52,672 nucleotides of DNA, taken from the NCBI GenBank assembly GCA_012841375.1, contig DUUV01000091.1, forward strand, positions 1 to 52,672, written 5' to 3'. How positions within the stretch are numbered: position 1 is the first letter of the stretch; every line of letters begins with the position of its first letter. The notes below the pieces were generated by a model that saw nothing but the letters and a program-made list of their open reading frames with translations, ran no database searches and was not told the origin of the DNA. The stretch is from Candidatus Fermentithermobacillaceae bacterium (GTDB lineage: Bacteria > Bacillota > Sulfobacillia > Fermentithermobacillales > Fermentithermobacillaceae). This document shows positions 23,747 to 33,577 of the stretch, piece after piece. Made by a program: the position numbers and the translations under genes.

Positions 23747-24598
23747 ATGAGGGTTTTGTTGCACGGATGCAACGGGAAGATGGGAAAGGTGATGGCGCGT
23801 GTAATCGCGGAGACGCCTGATATGGAGGTGGTCTGCGGGGTCGACAGGACCGCCCAGGGTGTTCAGGATGGGAATGGTCTGTTTTCCGGCCGGACGGTTT
23901 CGTCACCTGCGGCGGAAGGCTTGGCAGGTTTCCCCGTCTACGGGTCACTGGCCGATGTACCACGCCCCGGAGACGGCCCGGCTTCCGACCTGGACCCCGG
24001 CTTCGACATCGTGATCGACTTCTCCCATCATTCGGCACTAGATAGCCTCCTGGCCTTCGGCCTGGATCGCCAGGTGCCTCTCCTCATCTGTACCACCGGG
24101 TTCGACCCGGATGAAAAGGCGAAGATGAAAGCAGCATCGGAGCGGATCCCCATCTTGCACTCTGCCAATATGTCGCTGGGCGTAAACCTTCTTGTTTCGC
24201 TGGTCAAGGAGGCGGCAAAGGTACTCGCGAATTCCTTTGACATCGAGATCATCGAGAAGCACCACAACCAGAAGCTCGATGCGCCGAGCGGTACTGCCCT
24301 CATGATAGCCGATTCGATCAATGACTCGCTTGAGGGCAGCCTGGAGTACGTTTACGGAAGGCACTCCAAGACCGAGAGGCGGCGGAGGAAGGACCTGGGG
24401 ATACACGCCGTACGCGGCGGCGCAATCGCAGGTGAGCATAACGTCATATTCGCGGGGCAGGGTGAGGTGGTAGAACTGACCCATTCGGCGCTCTCGAGGG
24501 ACGTTTTCGCCTACGGAGCCCTCAAGGCGGCTCGGTTCCTGGTCCTCCAGCGGGCAGGCCTTTACAGCATGGAAGACGTGATCCGGGGCGGGAAATGA
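23747..24598 (+). CDS. dapB: 4-hydroxy-tetrahydrodipicolinate reductase
   Basis: Reduces 4-hydroxy-tetrahydrodipicolinate with NAD(P)H in the lysine/meso-diaminopimelate pathway; the same pathway supplies dipicolinate for spores. The protein has 283 residues, slightly longer than usual. The N-terminal Rossmann motif is GCNGKMGK (7-14), followed by DFSHHSALDSLLAFG. The C-terminal catalytic signature is EIIEKHHNQKLDAPSGTALM, with the His pair, the Lys and the substrate-binding Ser-Gly-Thr. An extra insertion (about residues 42-75) accounts for the length. ATG at 23747 has GGGGGTG upstream. It stands alone, not with the other dap genes. Confidence 0.96.
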   Translation: MRVLLHGCNGKMGKVMARVIAETPDMEVVCGVDRTAQGVQDGNGLFSGRTVSSPAAEGLAGFPVYGSLADVPRPGDGPASDLDPGFDIVIDFSHHSALDSLLAFGLDRQVPLLICTTGFDPDEKAKMKAASERIPILHSANMSLGVNLLVSLVKEAAKVLANSFDIEIIEKHHNQKLDAPSGTALMIADSINDSLEGSLEYVYGRHSKTERRRRKDLGIHAVRGGAIAGEHNVIFAGQGEVVELTHSALSRDVFAYGALKAARFLVLQRAGLYSMEDVIRGGK

Positions 24599-24884
24599 GC
24601 ATCCCGCGAACCGGCGGACAACCGCTGCTAGTGGTGCCTCCTCATCATTTCCCCATGGGTAAACAGGGAAATAAAACGTCTGTTCGGCAGGAATCCCGCG
24701 CGCCGCGGGAAAATCTTGACGCTGCGTTCAGTACTCACGCAGCACGGGTTGTACTTCAGTCATCCACAAGAATCCTCCCTAGTCGCGACAGTCCTTGTTT
24801 TCCTTGAGAGAGGAGGCGAAGGCTAGAGCGTAAGAGCAGGTCTTAGTTTCCGTTCGAGAACATAGCACCTATGGGGGGATAACC
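24599..24884 (+). other. Leader region of the branched-chain ABC operon with hairpins
   Basis: 286 bp containing two perfect inverted repeats: TCCCGCG/CGCGGGA (around 24694-24710) followed by AAAATC, and GCTGCGT/ACGCAGC (around 24721-24743). The first could end dapB transcription. No recognised riboswitch class is apparent. A 70-codon frame starting at 24595 looks spurious. Confidence 0.4.
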
Positions 24885-26066
24885 ATGCGGAAGACCAAAT
24901 TTGTGGCCATCGTGCTCCTTCTGGCGCTCTTTATTCCTTTCCTTCAGGGATGCGGTCCTAAAGCCACCGGGGAGAACGGGCAGGGTAAGGAGCCCGAAAA
25001 GCCAACCGAGATCCATATCGGCGTCTATGAGCCGATGACCGGCGCGTCCGCTTCCGGCGGCCAGATGACCTGGGAAGGCATTCAGCTGGCCAACGAGATG
25101 CACCCGGAGGTCCTTGGCCAAACCGTTAGGCTGCATCTGGAAGACAACAAGACGGACAAGACCGAGGCCGCCAATGCGGTCACTCGCCTCATCGATCAGA
25201 AGAACGTGGTGGCCATTATCGGGAGCTACGGCTCAAGCCTGTCCATAGCCGGTGGCGAAGTCGCCAAGAACAAGGAGATCCCGGTTGTGGGCTGCTCGCC
25301 GACCAATCCTCTGGTGACTCAGGATAATCCGTACTACTTCCGAGTCTGCTTCATAGACCCGTTCCAGGGCAAAGTGATGGCCAAGTACGCCTCAGAAAAC
25401 CTGAATGCAAAGACCGCCGTCATCATCCGTAACGTACAGGATGACTACGCTGTGGGCCTTGCCAACTACTTCAAAGAGGCGTTTATCCAGCTTACGGGCG
25501 ACGACAAGTGTGTCTTGGCGGAACTTGAGTACAACACAGGCGACCAGGACTTCACCGCCCAGCTTACTCAGACGGCAAGCTTGGCACCCGATGTCGTGTT
25601 CGCTCCCGGCAACTACGGTGATTCGGCGCTCATGATCCGCCAGGCCAGAAGCCTGAAGATCACTGCTCCGTTCCTGGGGGGCGATACGTGGGAGGCTCCC
25701 GAGTTCATCGAGATCGGCGGAGTCGACGTGGAGGGCGCGACCTTGTCCACCCACTACTCTGTCCAGGCCACAGGCACCGACGCGAGCAAGGCGTTTGTAG
25801 ATGCCTACAAGGCCAAATACAACAAGGAGCCCAACGCCTTCGCGGCGCTCGGATATGATGCTTACCTAATGATCCTGGATGCCATCAAGAGGGCCAATTC
25901 GGCCGAGCCGGCCGCCATAAGGGACGCTCTCGCAGGCACCAAGGACTTTAAGGGTGTCACCGGCACCATCACCATGGACGAGAACCGCGACGCCAACAAG
26001 AGCGCCGTGATCCTCCAGGTGAAGGATGGGGCCTTCCAGTACCTGACCACGGTGGAGCCCTTCTAG
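24885..26066 (+). CDS. livK: Branched-chain amino acid-type ABC substrate-binding lipoprotein
   Basis: A protein of 393 residues. The lipoprotein signal ends at LQGC (about residues 20-23). The mature part is a type 1 periplasmic-binding protein (Peripla_BP_6): IHIGVYEPMTGASASGG, NAVTRLIDQKNVVAIIGSYG, NPYYFRVCFIDPFQGKVMAKY. It binds an amino acid or related acid outside the membrane and delivers it to LivHMGF. Family members bind Leu/Ile/Val, amides, urea or aromatic acids, so the ligand is not certain. ATG at 24885 follows GGGGGGAT. First gene of a complete five-gene importer. Confidence 0.93.
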   Translation: MRKTKFVAIVLLLALFIPFLQGCGPKATGENGQGKEPEKPTEIHIGVYEPMTGASASGGQMTWEGIQLANEMHPEVLGQTVRLHLEDNKTDKTEAANAVTRLIDQKNVVAIIGSYGSSLSIAGGEVAKNKEIPVVGCSPTNPLVTQDNPYYFRVCFIDPFQGKVMAKYASENLNAKTAVIIRNVQDDYAVGLANYFKEAFIQLTGDDKCVLAELEYNTGDQDFTAQLTQTASLAPDVVFAPGNYGDSALMIRQARSLKITAPFLGGDTWEAPEFIEIGGVDVEGATLSTHYSVQATGTDASKAFVDAYKAKYNKEPNAFAALGYDAYLMILDAIKRANSAEPAAIRDALAGTKDFKGVTGTITMDENRDANKSAVILQVKDGAFQYLTTVEPF

Positions 26067-26086
26067 TCAATACCCGAATAAACGTG

Positions 26087-26114
26087 GCCCTCCCGCCGCA
26101 AGTGGCGGGAGGGC
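26087..26114 (+). terminator. Intercistronic hairpin between livK and livH
   Basis: GCCCTCCCGCC (26087-26097) pairs perfectly with GGCGGGAGGGC (26104-26114) around a 6-base loop. There is no T-tract. Such a hairpin after the binding-protein gene commonly stabilises its mRNA or partially terminates, giving more binding protein than permease. Confidence 0.6.
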
Positions 26115-26133
26115 TGCCTATGGAGGCAGGGCT

Positions 26134-27033
26134 ATGCAGCTCAGTATGTTCTTCCAGCACCTCGCGAACGCGATTTCGCTGGGGAGCCTCTACTCTTTGG
26201 TAGCCATCGGGTATACCATGGTCTACGGCATCCTGAGGCTTATCAACTTTGCCCACGGCGACCTGCTCATGCTCGCGGCCTATATCGTCTACTACGGCAG
26301 GGGAATGTTCCACTTACCTTGGGTTCCCTCGATCTTGCTGGCCATCCTGTTGACGGCGGCCATAGGCATCATTGTCGAGCGTTCGGCTTACCGTCCCCTA
26401 CGGGATTCGCCGCGCACAACAATCTTGATCTCGGCGATAGGCGTGTCATTTCTTGTGGAGAACCTGGGTCTGGTCCTGTTCGGAGGCCGCCCCCAGCCGT
26501 TTCCTCTGCCCGTCTTCTTCGACTCTGGGAGCGCCCAGGAGATCGGGGGAGTCCGGATTGAGAACGTGACATTCGCCATTCCCGTGGTTACGCTGGTGCT
26601 TCTCTATGTCCTCCTACATATTGTCCACAGGACCAAGACGGGCATGGCCATGAGAGCGGTTGCCAAAGACTTCGATACGGCCCGGCTCATGGGGATTGAC
26701 GTTAACCGAATAGTAGCCACGACCTTCGCCATCGGGTCTGCGCTGGCCGCAGTAGGCGGAATCATGTGGGGGATGAAGTTTCCCCAGATCAACCCGCTCA
26801 TGGGGATGATGCCGGGCATGAAGTGCTTTATCGCGGCGGTATTCGGGGGGATCGGGAACATTCAGGGCGCCGTCATCGGAGGGTTTATTCTGGGCGTGGC
26901 CGAGATCATGATCGTCGCTTTCCTGCCCTCCATTTCGGGCTACAGGGACGCTTTCGCGTTCGTCATCCTCATAGGCACGTTGTTATTGAGGCCCACCGGC
27001 CTCATCGGGGAGAAAGTCGCAGAGAAGGTGTGA
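26134..27033 (+). CDS. livH: Branched-chain amino acid-type ABC permease LivH
   Basis: A protein of 299 residues with about eight transmembrane segments. LivH signatures are visible: SLYSLVAIGYTMVYGILRLINFAHGDLLML near the N-terminus and RAVAKDFDTARLMGIDVNR in the EAA-like loop. It forms the membrane channel with LivM. TATGGAGGCAGGG before the ATG at 26134 supports the start. Confidence 0.95.
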   Translation: MQLSMFFQHLANAISLGSLYSLVAIGYTMVYGILRLINFAHGDLLMLAAYIVYYGRGMFHLPWVPSILLAILLTAAIGIIVERSAYRPLRDSPRTTILISAIGVSFLVENLGLVLFGGRPQPFPLPVFFDSGSAQEIGGVRIENVTFAIPVVTLVLLYVLLHIVHRTKTGMAMRAVAKDFDTARLMGIDVNRIVATTFAIGSALAAVGGIMWGMKFPQINPLMGMMPGMKCFIAAVFGGIGNIQGAVIGGFILGVAEIMIVAFLPSISGYRDAFAFVILIGTLLLRPTGLIGEKVAEKV

Positions 27034-27038
27034 TTGGG

Positions 27039-28127
27039 TTGTCGCGCCATCTGAAAAGAGACCTTGTGATACTCGTCTGCGTAGCCCTCGTGGTCGCCTG
27101 GGCCAACGGTGACTTGAAAGACCTCCTCGGGATACCCGGATGGCAGTCGTACGCGGTACGTATCATCAATATGTGCGCGATAAACGCCGTGCTTGCATTG
27201 AGTTTGAACCTGGTGAACGGGTTCACCGGCCAGTTCTCCTTGGGGCACGCCGGGTTCATGGCGCTGGGAGCCTACACAACCGCCCTGCTTACCATGGACA
27301 TGGCCGCCAAGGATAGGGTCTTCTTCATGACTCCGCTGGTGGAGCCTCTCCGGAACCTCACTCTCCCGTTCCTTCCGGCGCTTGTCCTCGCGGGCATTGT
27401 CGCCGGGCTTTTCTCGCTGCTGGTAGGCGTGCCTGCTCTGCGGCTGAGGGGCGACTACTTGGGGATCGCTACGTTGGGGTTTGCCGAGATAATCCGCCTC
27501 ATTATCCAAAACGTGCGCAAGGTGACCAACGGCGCTCTCGGCCTCAAAGGAATCCCTCCGGTCGTGAATCTCTGGTGGACCTTGGGGTCGGCGTTCGTCT
27601 GCTACCTGATGCTGAGAAACTTCTTGGCATCCAGCTATGGCCGCGCGTTCAAGTCGATCAGGGAGAACGAAACGGCGGCCCAAGCCATGGGGATTGACCT
27701 TTTCAAGCACAAACTCCTGTCGTTTTTCATCTCGTCGTTCTGGGCAGGCGTGGGCGGAGGTCTCTTGGCTTCTCTCCTCACTACCATTGACCCTGTTCAG
27801 TTCAAGTTCCCTCTGACGTTCCAAGTGCTCTTGACGGTTGTATTGGGAGGAATGGGGTCCCTTTCAGGTTCCATAATTGCGGCGGGGATCGTCACCTATC
27901 TGATGGAGTTCCTACGGGTTGTTGAGGAGACCCACTACTGGGGCTCTATCACCATACCCGGCATCCCGGGCCTGAGGATGGTCATATTCTCTCTGGCCCT
28001 GGTTGTCGTAGTCGTCTGGTACCCCAAAGGGCTTATGGGTGACCGCGAACTCACGGTTGCCGGCATCAAGGGGGTTCTGGGCCGGGTCCGACAGCGACTC
28101 CGGATCAAAGGAGGCAGACCGGCGTGA
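27039..28127 (+). CDS. livM: Branched-chain amino acid-type ABC permease LivM
   Basis: A protein of 362 residues with about ten hydrophobic segments. Conserved features: ALSLNLVNGFTGQFSLGHAGFMALGAY, LRGDYLGIATLGFAEIIRL and GRAFKSIRENETAAQAMGID (ATPase-docking loop). The open frame extends back to 26766 inside livH. TTG at 27039 is preferred since AGAAGGTG lies about nine bases upstream; GTG at 27030, overlapping the livH stop, is the alternative. The 3' end overlaps livG as GTGA. Confidence 0.94.
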   Translation: MSRHLKRDLVILVCVALVVAWANGDLKDLLGIPGWQSYAVRIINMCAINAVLALSLNLVNGFTGQFSLGHAGFMALGAYTTALLTMDMAAKDRVFFMTPLVEPLRNLTLPFLPALVLAGIVAGLFSLLVGVPALRLRGDYLGIATLGFAEIIRLIIQNVRKVTNGALGLKGIPPVVNLWWTLGSAFVCYLMLRNFLASSYGRAFKSIRENETAAQAMGIDLFKHKLLSFFISSFWAGVGGGLLASLLTTIDPVQFKFPLTFQVLLTVVLGGMGSLSGSIIAAGIVTYLMEFLRVVEETHYWGSITIPGIPGLRMVIFSLALVVVVVWYPKGLMGDRELTVAGIKGVLGRVRQRLRIKGGRPA

Positions 28128-28891
28128 TTCTGGACATTCGAGGCATGAAGATGCAGTTCGGAGGATTGGTCGCCGTAAACGACTTCAATCTCAGTCTGGA
28201 ACATGGAGAACTGGTCGGTCTCATTGGCCCCAACGGCGCCGGAAAGACCACCGTCTTCAACGTCATCACGGGGGTTTACGCTCCTACCGAAGGAGCCATA
28301 ACACTGGAAGGCAGAGACATCACGGGTATGAGGCCTGATCTCGTCACGAGGTTGGGTATCGCGCGCACGTTCCAAAACATCCGCCTGTTCTCACGCATGT
28401 CGGTCATGGAGAACATCCTCGTCTCCCTCCACTGGCGCCTGAAGAGCGGTGTTTTCGATGCCCTCACCCAAAACGGTAAGTACCGGGCCGAAGAGGCCTC
28501 AATGCAGAGCCGGGCAATGGACCTCCTGGCACGGGTGAACCTTGACGGCGTGGCTGACTCCCCGGCCGGCAGCCTGCCCTACGGCTCCCAGAGAAGGCTT
28601 GAGATCTGTCGGGCCCTGGCTACCGAGCCCAAGCTGCTTCTACTTGATGAGCCGGCTGCCGGGATGAACCCTGCCGAATCCATCGAGCTCATGAAGTTCA
28701 TAGGGAGGATACGCGAGGAATTCGGCCTGACTATCCTGCTGATCGAACACCAGATGAGGGTTGTGATGGGGATATCAGAGAGGATAGTAGTCCTTGACCA
28801 CGGCGTCATCATATCTCGTGGCACTCCTCGGGAGGTCTCGCGAGATCCTCGGGTAATCGAGGCTTACTTGGGAGTGGAAAAGCATGCTTGA
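28124..28891 (+). CDS. livG: Branched-chain amino acid-type ABC ATPase LivG
   Basis: A protein of 255 residues. Walker A GPNGAGKTT, IARTFQNIRLFSRMSVMENI (Q-loop, typical LivG wording), a degenerate signature LPYGSQRRLEI, Walker B LLLLDEPAAGMNP and H-loop LLIEHQMRVV. GTG start coupled to livM. It hydrolyses ATP together with LivF at the inner face of the importer. Confidence 0.95.
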   Translation: MILDIRGMKMQFGGLVAVNDFNLSLEHGELVGLIGPNGAGKTTVFNVITGVYAPTEGAITLEGRDITGMRPDLVTRLGIARTFQNIRLFSRMSVMENILVSLHWRLKSGVFDALTQNGKYRAEEASMQSRAMDLLARVNLDGVADSPAGSLPYGSQRRLEICRALATEPKLLLLDEPAAGMNPAESIELMKFIGRIREEFGLTILLIEHQMRVVMGISERIVVLDHGVIISRGTPREVSRDPRVIEAYLGVEKHA

Positions 28892-29597
28892 GATACAAGA
28901 CCTTCATGTATCTTACGGAGCCATCAAGGCCGTGCAAGGCATCAATCTGAAGGTGCCCGACGGAAAGATCGTGGCCCTGATCGGCACCAACGGAGCGGGC
29001 AAGAGCACTACGCTAAGGACCATCTGCGGCCTCCTCCGACCCGAAGCGGGGCGCATCCTCTTGGACGGCGATGACATCACCCGGCTCCCACCCCAGGATA
29101 TCGTGAAGCGTGGGATCAGCATGGTGCCGGAAGGGCGGCATGTGTTTCCCGACCTCACCGTCTACGAGAACTTGATGCTAGGCGCTTATATCCGCACAAA
29201 CCAGAAAGAGGTACAGGAGGAGTTGGAGGGGGTCTACGGGCTCTTCCCGCGGCTCCAAGAGCGCAGGCAGCAACTGGCCGGCACACTTTCAGGTGGTGAG
29301 CAGCAGATGCTTGCTCTGGGCCGGGCTCTCATGGCCGATCCGAAGATGCTCCTCATGGACGAACCTTCATTGGGATTGGCTCCGGTCTTGGTCCAGGAGA
29401 TATTCGCCCTGATAGAACGCATCCACCGGCAGGGCAAGACGTTACTTCTCATCGAACAGAACGCCAGGGCCGCGCTTACGGTGGCCGACTATGCCTACGT
29501 TTTGGAGACGGGCCGCATCGCCATGGAAGGGACAGGGACTGAACTCCTCGCGAATGACGAGGTCAGGCGGATCTACCTCGGCGAGGTGGCTGACTGA
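28884..29597 (+). CDS. livF: Branched-chain amino acid-type ABC ATPase LivF
   Basis: A protein of 237 residues. Walker A GTNGAGKSTT, MVPEGRHVFPDLTVYENL (Q-loop, LivF type), signature LSGGEQQMLALGRAL, Walker B MLLMDEPSLGLAP and H-loop LLIEQNARAAL. The start overlaps the livG end by eight bases. Last gene of the operon; it converges on copA with only 23 bases between stops and no clear terminator. Confidence 0.95.
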   Translation: MLEIQDLHVSYGAIKAVQGINLKVPDGKIVALIGTNGAGKSTTLRTICGLLRPEAGRILLDGDDITRLPPQDIVKRGISMVPEGRHVFPDLTVYENLMLGAYIRTNQKEVQEELEGVYGLFPRLQERRQQLAGTLSGGEQQMLALGRALMADPKMLLMDEPSLGLAPVLVQEIFALIERIHRQGKTLLLIEQNARAALTVADYAYVLETGRIAMEGTGTELLANDEVRRIYLGEVAD

Positions 29598-29620
29598 GGG
29601 CATCCCATAGCCCCACCGGT

Positions 29621-32152
29621 CTATGTGCTACTCGTAGTATGTGCTACTGGATAGTTGGGTGTAACCTTCTCTCTCTTCAACAGGTTGGCGTTGGTGACTA
29701 CGGTGACGGAGCTGGTCGCCATGGCTATTTCGGCCATAACCGGGTGGAGGAAGCCCAGTATGGCAACCGGAATGGCGATCACGTTGTAGAAGAAGGCCCA
29801 GAAGAGGTTCTGGCGGATCTTCCGGAACGTGGCGCGCGACAGTTTGACCGCAGTGACGACTCCCGAGAGGTCGCCCCGCACGAGAGTTATATCTGATGAC
29901 TCGATAGCGATGTCGGTACCGGTGCCTATGGATATGCCGACATCCGCGTGAGTGAGGGCGGGAGCATCGTTGATGCCGTCTCCCACCATCGCGATGGTCC
30001 CGAACCTCTCTTGAAGACGGGTTATCTCATCAACTTTGCCGTCTGGCAAGACCTCGGCCACCACATGGGTGATACCTACCTGCCTGGCTATGGCTTCGGC
30101 CGTGCGCCGGTTATCGCCTGTAATCATGGCAGTGTCCAGGCCAAGATCTTTAAGTTCTTGAATGGCGGCTACAGAGTCATCCTTGAGGGGATCGGCCACG
30201 GCGATAAGGCCGGCGACGGCGCCCTCTACAGCCACTATCATCGCGGTCTTGGCCTCCTCTTCCAGGCGGCGGAGTTCATCCTCGACGGCGGAGGCGTCTA
30301 TGCCCTCATCCTCCATGAGCCGCCTGCTGCCGACCAGCACGCGTTTGCCCGCCACACGGGCTGCCACACCTTTCCCGGTAATCGTCGTGAACTCCTCTGG
30401 GGGTTCCACTGCGAGGCCACGGTCCTTAGCGCCCTTTACCACGGCAATGGCGAGGGGATGCTCGGAGCCACTTTCCACGCTCGCGGCCCACGCAAGCAGG
30501 TCGTCCTCGGACACGGTCGTGGCCCGGTCCGGCCACGTCTTGGCGCCGGCTTCACTTGCCACCACGATGTCGGTGACTTCCGGTCTACCCTTGGTGATGG
30601 TCCCCGTCTTGTCGAAGACCACAACTCTGATGTCCTTCAAGACCTGTATGGCTTCGCCCTTGCGGATGAGCACTCCGTTCAGGGCACCGATGCCGCTGCC
30701 GACCATGAGGGCAGTCGGTGTCGCGAGACCTAGGGCGCAAGGACAGGCGATGACCAGTACTGCTATCGTGGCAGACAGCGCCAGGGTGATGGTGCCAAGA
30801 GACGGATCGACCCACGGTATCACCTGCGCCACTCTCTCTAGGAGATTTCTCATGGGAGTGGGGAAGACAAGCCACAACGTGAATGTCAGAAGCGCGATGG
30901 CGAGGACGGTGGGCACGAAAACCCCGGTTACCCTGTCTGCAAACTCCTGGATAGGGACCTTGGTGCCTTGAGCTTCCTCAACAAGCTTGATGACCTGGGC
31001 AAGGAAGGTATCCCTTCCCACTTTGACGGCCCGGACTTTGATGAATCCGTTTTGGTTGACGGTGGCGCCGATGACCTGGTCTCCGGGCTGTTTCTTGACA
31101 GGCATGGATTCTCCCGTGGCCACCGACTCGTCGACCGCAGCCGCTCCTTCTACGACCTCGCCGTCAGTGGGGATCTTTTCACCGGGCCTCACGACCATGA
31201 TGTCACCCGGCACCAGGTCTTTCACTGAGACTTCCACTTCCTCACCATTTCTGATGACCCTAGCGGTCTTGGCCCCCAGTTCGAGAAGTTTCTTGATGGC
31301 CTGAGAAGCCCTACCCTTGGCAGTCTCTTCGATATAGCGGCCGGTCAAGTGGAACGCCATAATCATGGCCGACACACCTGCGTAGTTGGCGACCGGGATA
31401 AAGAACGTGGCCGGCCCCGTTATGAACGCGGCGCCCGTGCCCATGGCAATGAGCACGTCCATGTTGGCGCTCCCGTGGGACACGGCCCTGTAAGCGGTCG
31501 CGAAGGTCTTTCGCCCGAACAGAAAGAGAGGAGGTATGGCCAGAAGGATCATCCCGACGTTCATCACCAAGTGACTCGGCCACATTATCCCGAAGAACAT
31601 CTCGGGTATCATCCACAGCATGATCGGGATGGTGAATGCCCAGGTCCCAAGCATGCGTCTCCGGGCATCCCGCATTTTGACGACGTCTTCATCTTCACCT
31701 TCTGCCGACGTCCCGGCTTCGTGGTCGTCGGCATCGAGCACTTCGTATCCTGTCTCGTACACGATCCGGGCCAGTTCGTCTCTGTCCACCTTGGTTGGGT
31801 CGAACTCAATCGAAGCCTTTTCAGTTGCGATGTTGACGTTGGCCCACAAGACACCCTCGGCGTTCTTCAGGGCGTTTTCCACGGCAGCCGAGCATGCGGC
31901 ACAACTCATGCCGCCTATTTTCAGTGTGGCATGCTCCTTGGGCTGCCGCACGTCATAGCCTACGTCTCGGACCACTTGGACGAGATCATCTCTTGTGATG
32001 ACTCCCGGTTCATATTCCACGTAGGCTTTCTCTGTCGCCAAGTTCACCTGGGCGGTCGTCACGCCTTCCGCCCTCTTGAGAGCGGATTCAATCGCGTTGG
32101 CGCAGGCGGCGCAACTCATGCCTTCGAGGTCGAGCGTTACCTTGTCTGCCAT
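29621..32152 (-). CDS. copA: Cu(+)-exporting P1B-type ATPase
   Basis: A protein of 843 residues. Two N-terminal heavy-metal-associated domains, each with GMSCAAC (Cys14/17 and Cys84/87), are followed by the P-type core: TGES in the actuator, [10 protein letters not shown] in the metal-binding helix, phosphorylation loop [15 protein letters not shown] (HP motif) and GDGINDAP. The CPC motif with MSCAAC domains points to Cu(I)/Ag(I) efflux across the cytoplasmic membrane. ATG at 32152 has GGAGG nine bases upstream; the frame extends to 32263, but that part is not conserved. No CsoR or CopZ gene lies next to it in this window. Confidence 0.96.
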   Translation of the reverse strand: MADKVTLDLEGMSCAACANAIESALKRAEGVTTAQVNLATEKAYVEYEPGVITRDDLVQVVRDVGYDVRQPKEHATLKIGGMSCAACSAAVENALKNAEGVLWANVNIATEKASIEFDPTKVDRDELARIVYETGYEVLDADDHEAGTSAEGEDEDVVKMRDARRRMLGTWAFTIPIMLWMIPEMFFGIMWPSHLVMNVGMILLAIPPLFLFGRKTFATAYRAVSHGSANMDVLIAMGTGAAFITGPATFFIPVANYAGVSAMIMAFHLTGRYIEETAKGRASQAIKKLLELGAKTARVIRNGEEVEVSVKDLVPGDIMVVRPGEKIPTDGEVVEGAAAVDESVATGESMPVKKQPGDQVIGATVNQNGFIKVRAVKVGRDTFLAQVIKLVEEAQGTKVPIQEFADRVTGVFVPTVLAIALLTFTLWLVFPTPMRNLLERVAQVIPWVDPSLGTITLALSATIAVLVIACPCALGLATPTALMVGSGIGALNGVLIRKGEAIQVLKDIRVVVFDKTGTITKGRPEVTDIVVASEAGAKTWPDRATTVSEDDLLAWAASVESGSEHPLAIAVVKGAKDRGLAVEPPEEFTTITGKGVAARVAGKRVLVGSRRLMEDEGIDASAVEDELRRLEEEAKTAMIVAVEGAVAGLIAVADPLKDDSVAAIQELKDLGLDTAMITGDNRRTAEAIARQVGITHVVAEVLPDGKVDEITRLQERFGTIAMVGDGINDAPALTHADVGISIGTGTDIAIESSDITLVRGDLSGVVTAVKLSRATFRKIRQNLFWAFFYNVIAIPVAILGFLHPVMAEIAMATSSVTVVTNANLLKREKVTPNYPVAHTTSST

Positions 32153-32257
32153 GTTGTGTCGCCTCCGAAGACCAGGGCGTGTCGCGGCGGTATCCGCGCG
32201 TGTCTCAAGCCCATTATGCCTCAAGTAGCGAGTGTCGATCCGTGTAAATCGAAAGGA

Positions 32258-32311
32258 GCCCACAGGTTATGTGGGCAGAGCAAGAGCCCCGCGGGCGCGA
32301 TCCCGCGGGGC
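32258..32311 (-). terminator. Tandem hairpins downstream of the PrcB/Gmad2 gene
   Basis: A perfect 10-bp stem (GCCCCGCGGG 32286-32295 with CCCGCGGGGC 32302-32311) is followed, in minus-strand order, by a second 7-bp stem (32258-32264 with 32270-32276) and a T-rich tract (CTCCTTTCGATTT). It probably ends the minus-strand gene at 32337 before the copA leader. Confidence 0.7.
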
Positions 32312-32336
32312 CATCACATCTGATTCTGACCGGACG

Positions 32337-33413
32337 CTACTTTCCTCCGAACGAGACCGGCACTCTGGCCAGGATCTGACTGCCCTTAGTGAACTCCACG
32401 GTCCCGCTGGGGCCGGTGGCGCGCCCCAGGTCCATGAAGAAGTTGAAGGCACCCCAGGTAGGTTCCGGCGCTCCGGCCGGCAGTGAGTGGGTTACTTTGA
32501 CATCCTTGGAGCCCAGGACGCTGTTTCCATCCCGGACGGTCACGGTGAACGACCCCAGGTCCCACTTGGCAAACCCGTACATCTGGACCCTTTCGGTAAG
32601 GAGCGAGCCGCGATCCGGCTTGAAGACTACGATCTCTTGGTTGGGCTCGACAACTGCCAAGTTCACGCGCTCGGGTCTATCCCTTCCGTCAACGGTGGAT
32701 ACGAGGGTGACTTCCACGTCAGAGGACCTGGCAAGCGAAAGCTCCAGGTACGGGTAGGTCACTACGTCGTCCGCGGCTCCCGATGGAGCGGTCAGGCGAA
32801 CCGTTAGTTCCACGATTCCTCCTGTCCCGACCCTCGCGTTCTCAAGTGACATTGTGTACCCGCCGGTGGGTCTCTTGCCTGCGGCAACCATTACCACGGC
32901 CTTGTCATCACTCTTGAAGACAGCCGCCGACGGCACGTCCACCTTGGAAAGATCCGCGAGACTCGCGCTGATCGCCGGGTCGTCGCCCGGGCCCTCGGTT
33001 ATCGGCGGCGGAAGTCCCGGGATCCCCAGGAGCAAGCTGGCGAGGTCTACCGAGAACGCAGTCTTGTTTCCTTTAGAATCCACGACCACGGCCGTCTTGT
33101 TGTCCCAGTCGTAATATACCTTTTCCTGTCCCGCCCACAGGGTGTGGCTGCACTCCGCCAGGTCAATAGAGCCCGCTATGTTCTTGTCTTTCACTCTCCC
33201 GGCTTTCTTGAGCACGGCCAGGAAGTCGGCGGGGTTTCCTACCATCACCGTATTGCCGTACTTGTCGGCTACATAGAGGTCTCCCTTATCCAGATTGGCC
33301 AGCGACACTATGTCCTTAGCCCTGCAGGCCGGTATGGCCATGGCAAAGAATATGACGGACAACAGCAAGACCGCTCTGGATGCCCGTATCCAAATGCTGT
33401 TGGTTCTTCTCAT
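32337..33413 (-). CDS. Lipoprotein with PrcB-like and Gmad2 immunoglobulin-like domains
   Basis: A protein of 358 residues. The signal peptide ends in AIPAC (about residues 25-29), a probable lipobox. Residues ~30-130 are unassigned, with repeated VADKYGNTVMV and VVVDSKGNKTAF strands. Residues ~165-255 read as a PrcB_C-type domain (KRPTGGYTMSLENARV, then VVTYPYLELSLAR). Residues ~265-358 are a Gmad2-like domain (QMYGFAKWDLGSFTVTV, PTWGAFNFFMDLGRA), associated with spore germination and stress lipoproteins of Firmicutes. ATG at 33413 is chosen for GGAGG eight bases upstream; the frame continues to 33464. It probably acts on the outer face of the membrane; function unknown. Confidence 0.8.
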   Translation of the reverse strand: MRRTNSIWIRASRAVLLLSVIFFAMAIPACRAKDIVSLANLDKGDLYVADKYGNTVMVGNPADFLAVLKKAGRVKDKNIAGSIDLAECSHTLWAGQEKVYYDWDNKTAVVVDSKGNKTAFSVDLASLLLGIPGLPPPITEGPGDDPAISASLADLSKVDVPSAAVFKSDDKAVVMVAAGKRPTGGYTMSLENARVGTGGIVELTVRLTAPSGAADDVVTYPYLELSLARSSDVEVTLVSTVDGRDRPERVNLAVVEPNQEIVVFKPDRGSLLTERVQMYGFAKWDLGSFTVTVRDGNSVLGSKDVKVTHSLPAGAPEPTWGAFNFFMDLGRATGPSGTVEFTKGSQILARVPVSFGGK

Positions 33414-33442
33414 TTCGCATTCCTCCCACATCCAAAGACGAT

Positions 33443-33496
33443 AGCCCCGTTTGTTGGTTCCCACCGGATCTCAATTATCCCGAAGGGTTCGGGGCT
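33443..33496 (-). promoter_or_regulatory. Possible structured leader upstream of the PrcB/Gmad2 gene
   Basis: In minus-strand order AGCCCCG (33496-33490) can pair with CGGGGCT (33449-33443), enclosing two small hairpins (CCC TTCGGG type and GGTGGGAACC). It ends about 30 bases before the ATG. It matches no riboswitch class that I know. Confidence 0.3.
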
Positions 33497-33577
33497 CTTC
33501 ATTTCCTGTATGAGAGGTCACGTGGGCCGGGTGCCGGTGGCCAAAGCCCTCGAATGGACATATTTCGTTAGCCCGGG

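Noticed and set aside
23533-23772. 79-codon minus-strand frame before dapB
   Set aside because: It overlaps the dapB start and has an Arg-rich, shadow-like composition and no ribosome binding site.
24595-24807. 70-codon frame after dapB
   Set aside because: It starts inside the dapB stop and covers leader hairpins; its composition is not protein-like.
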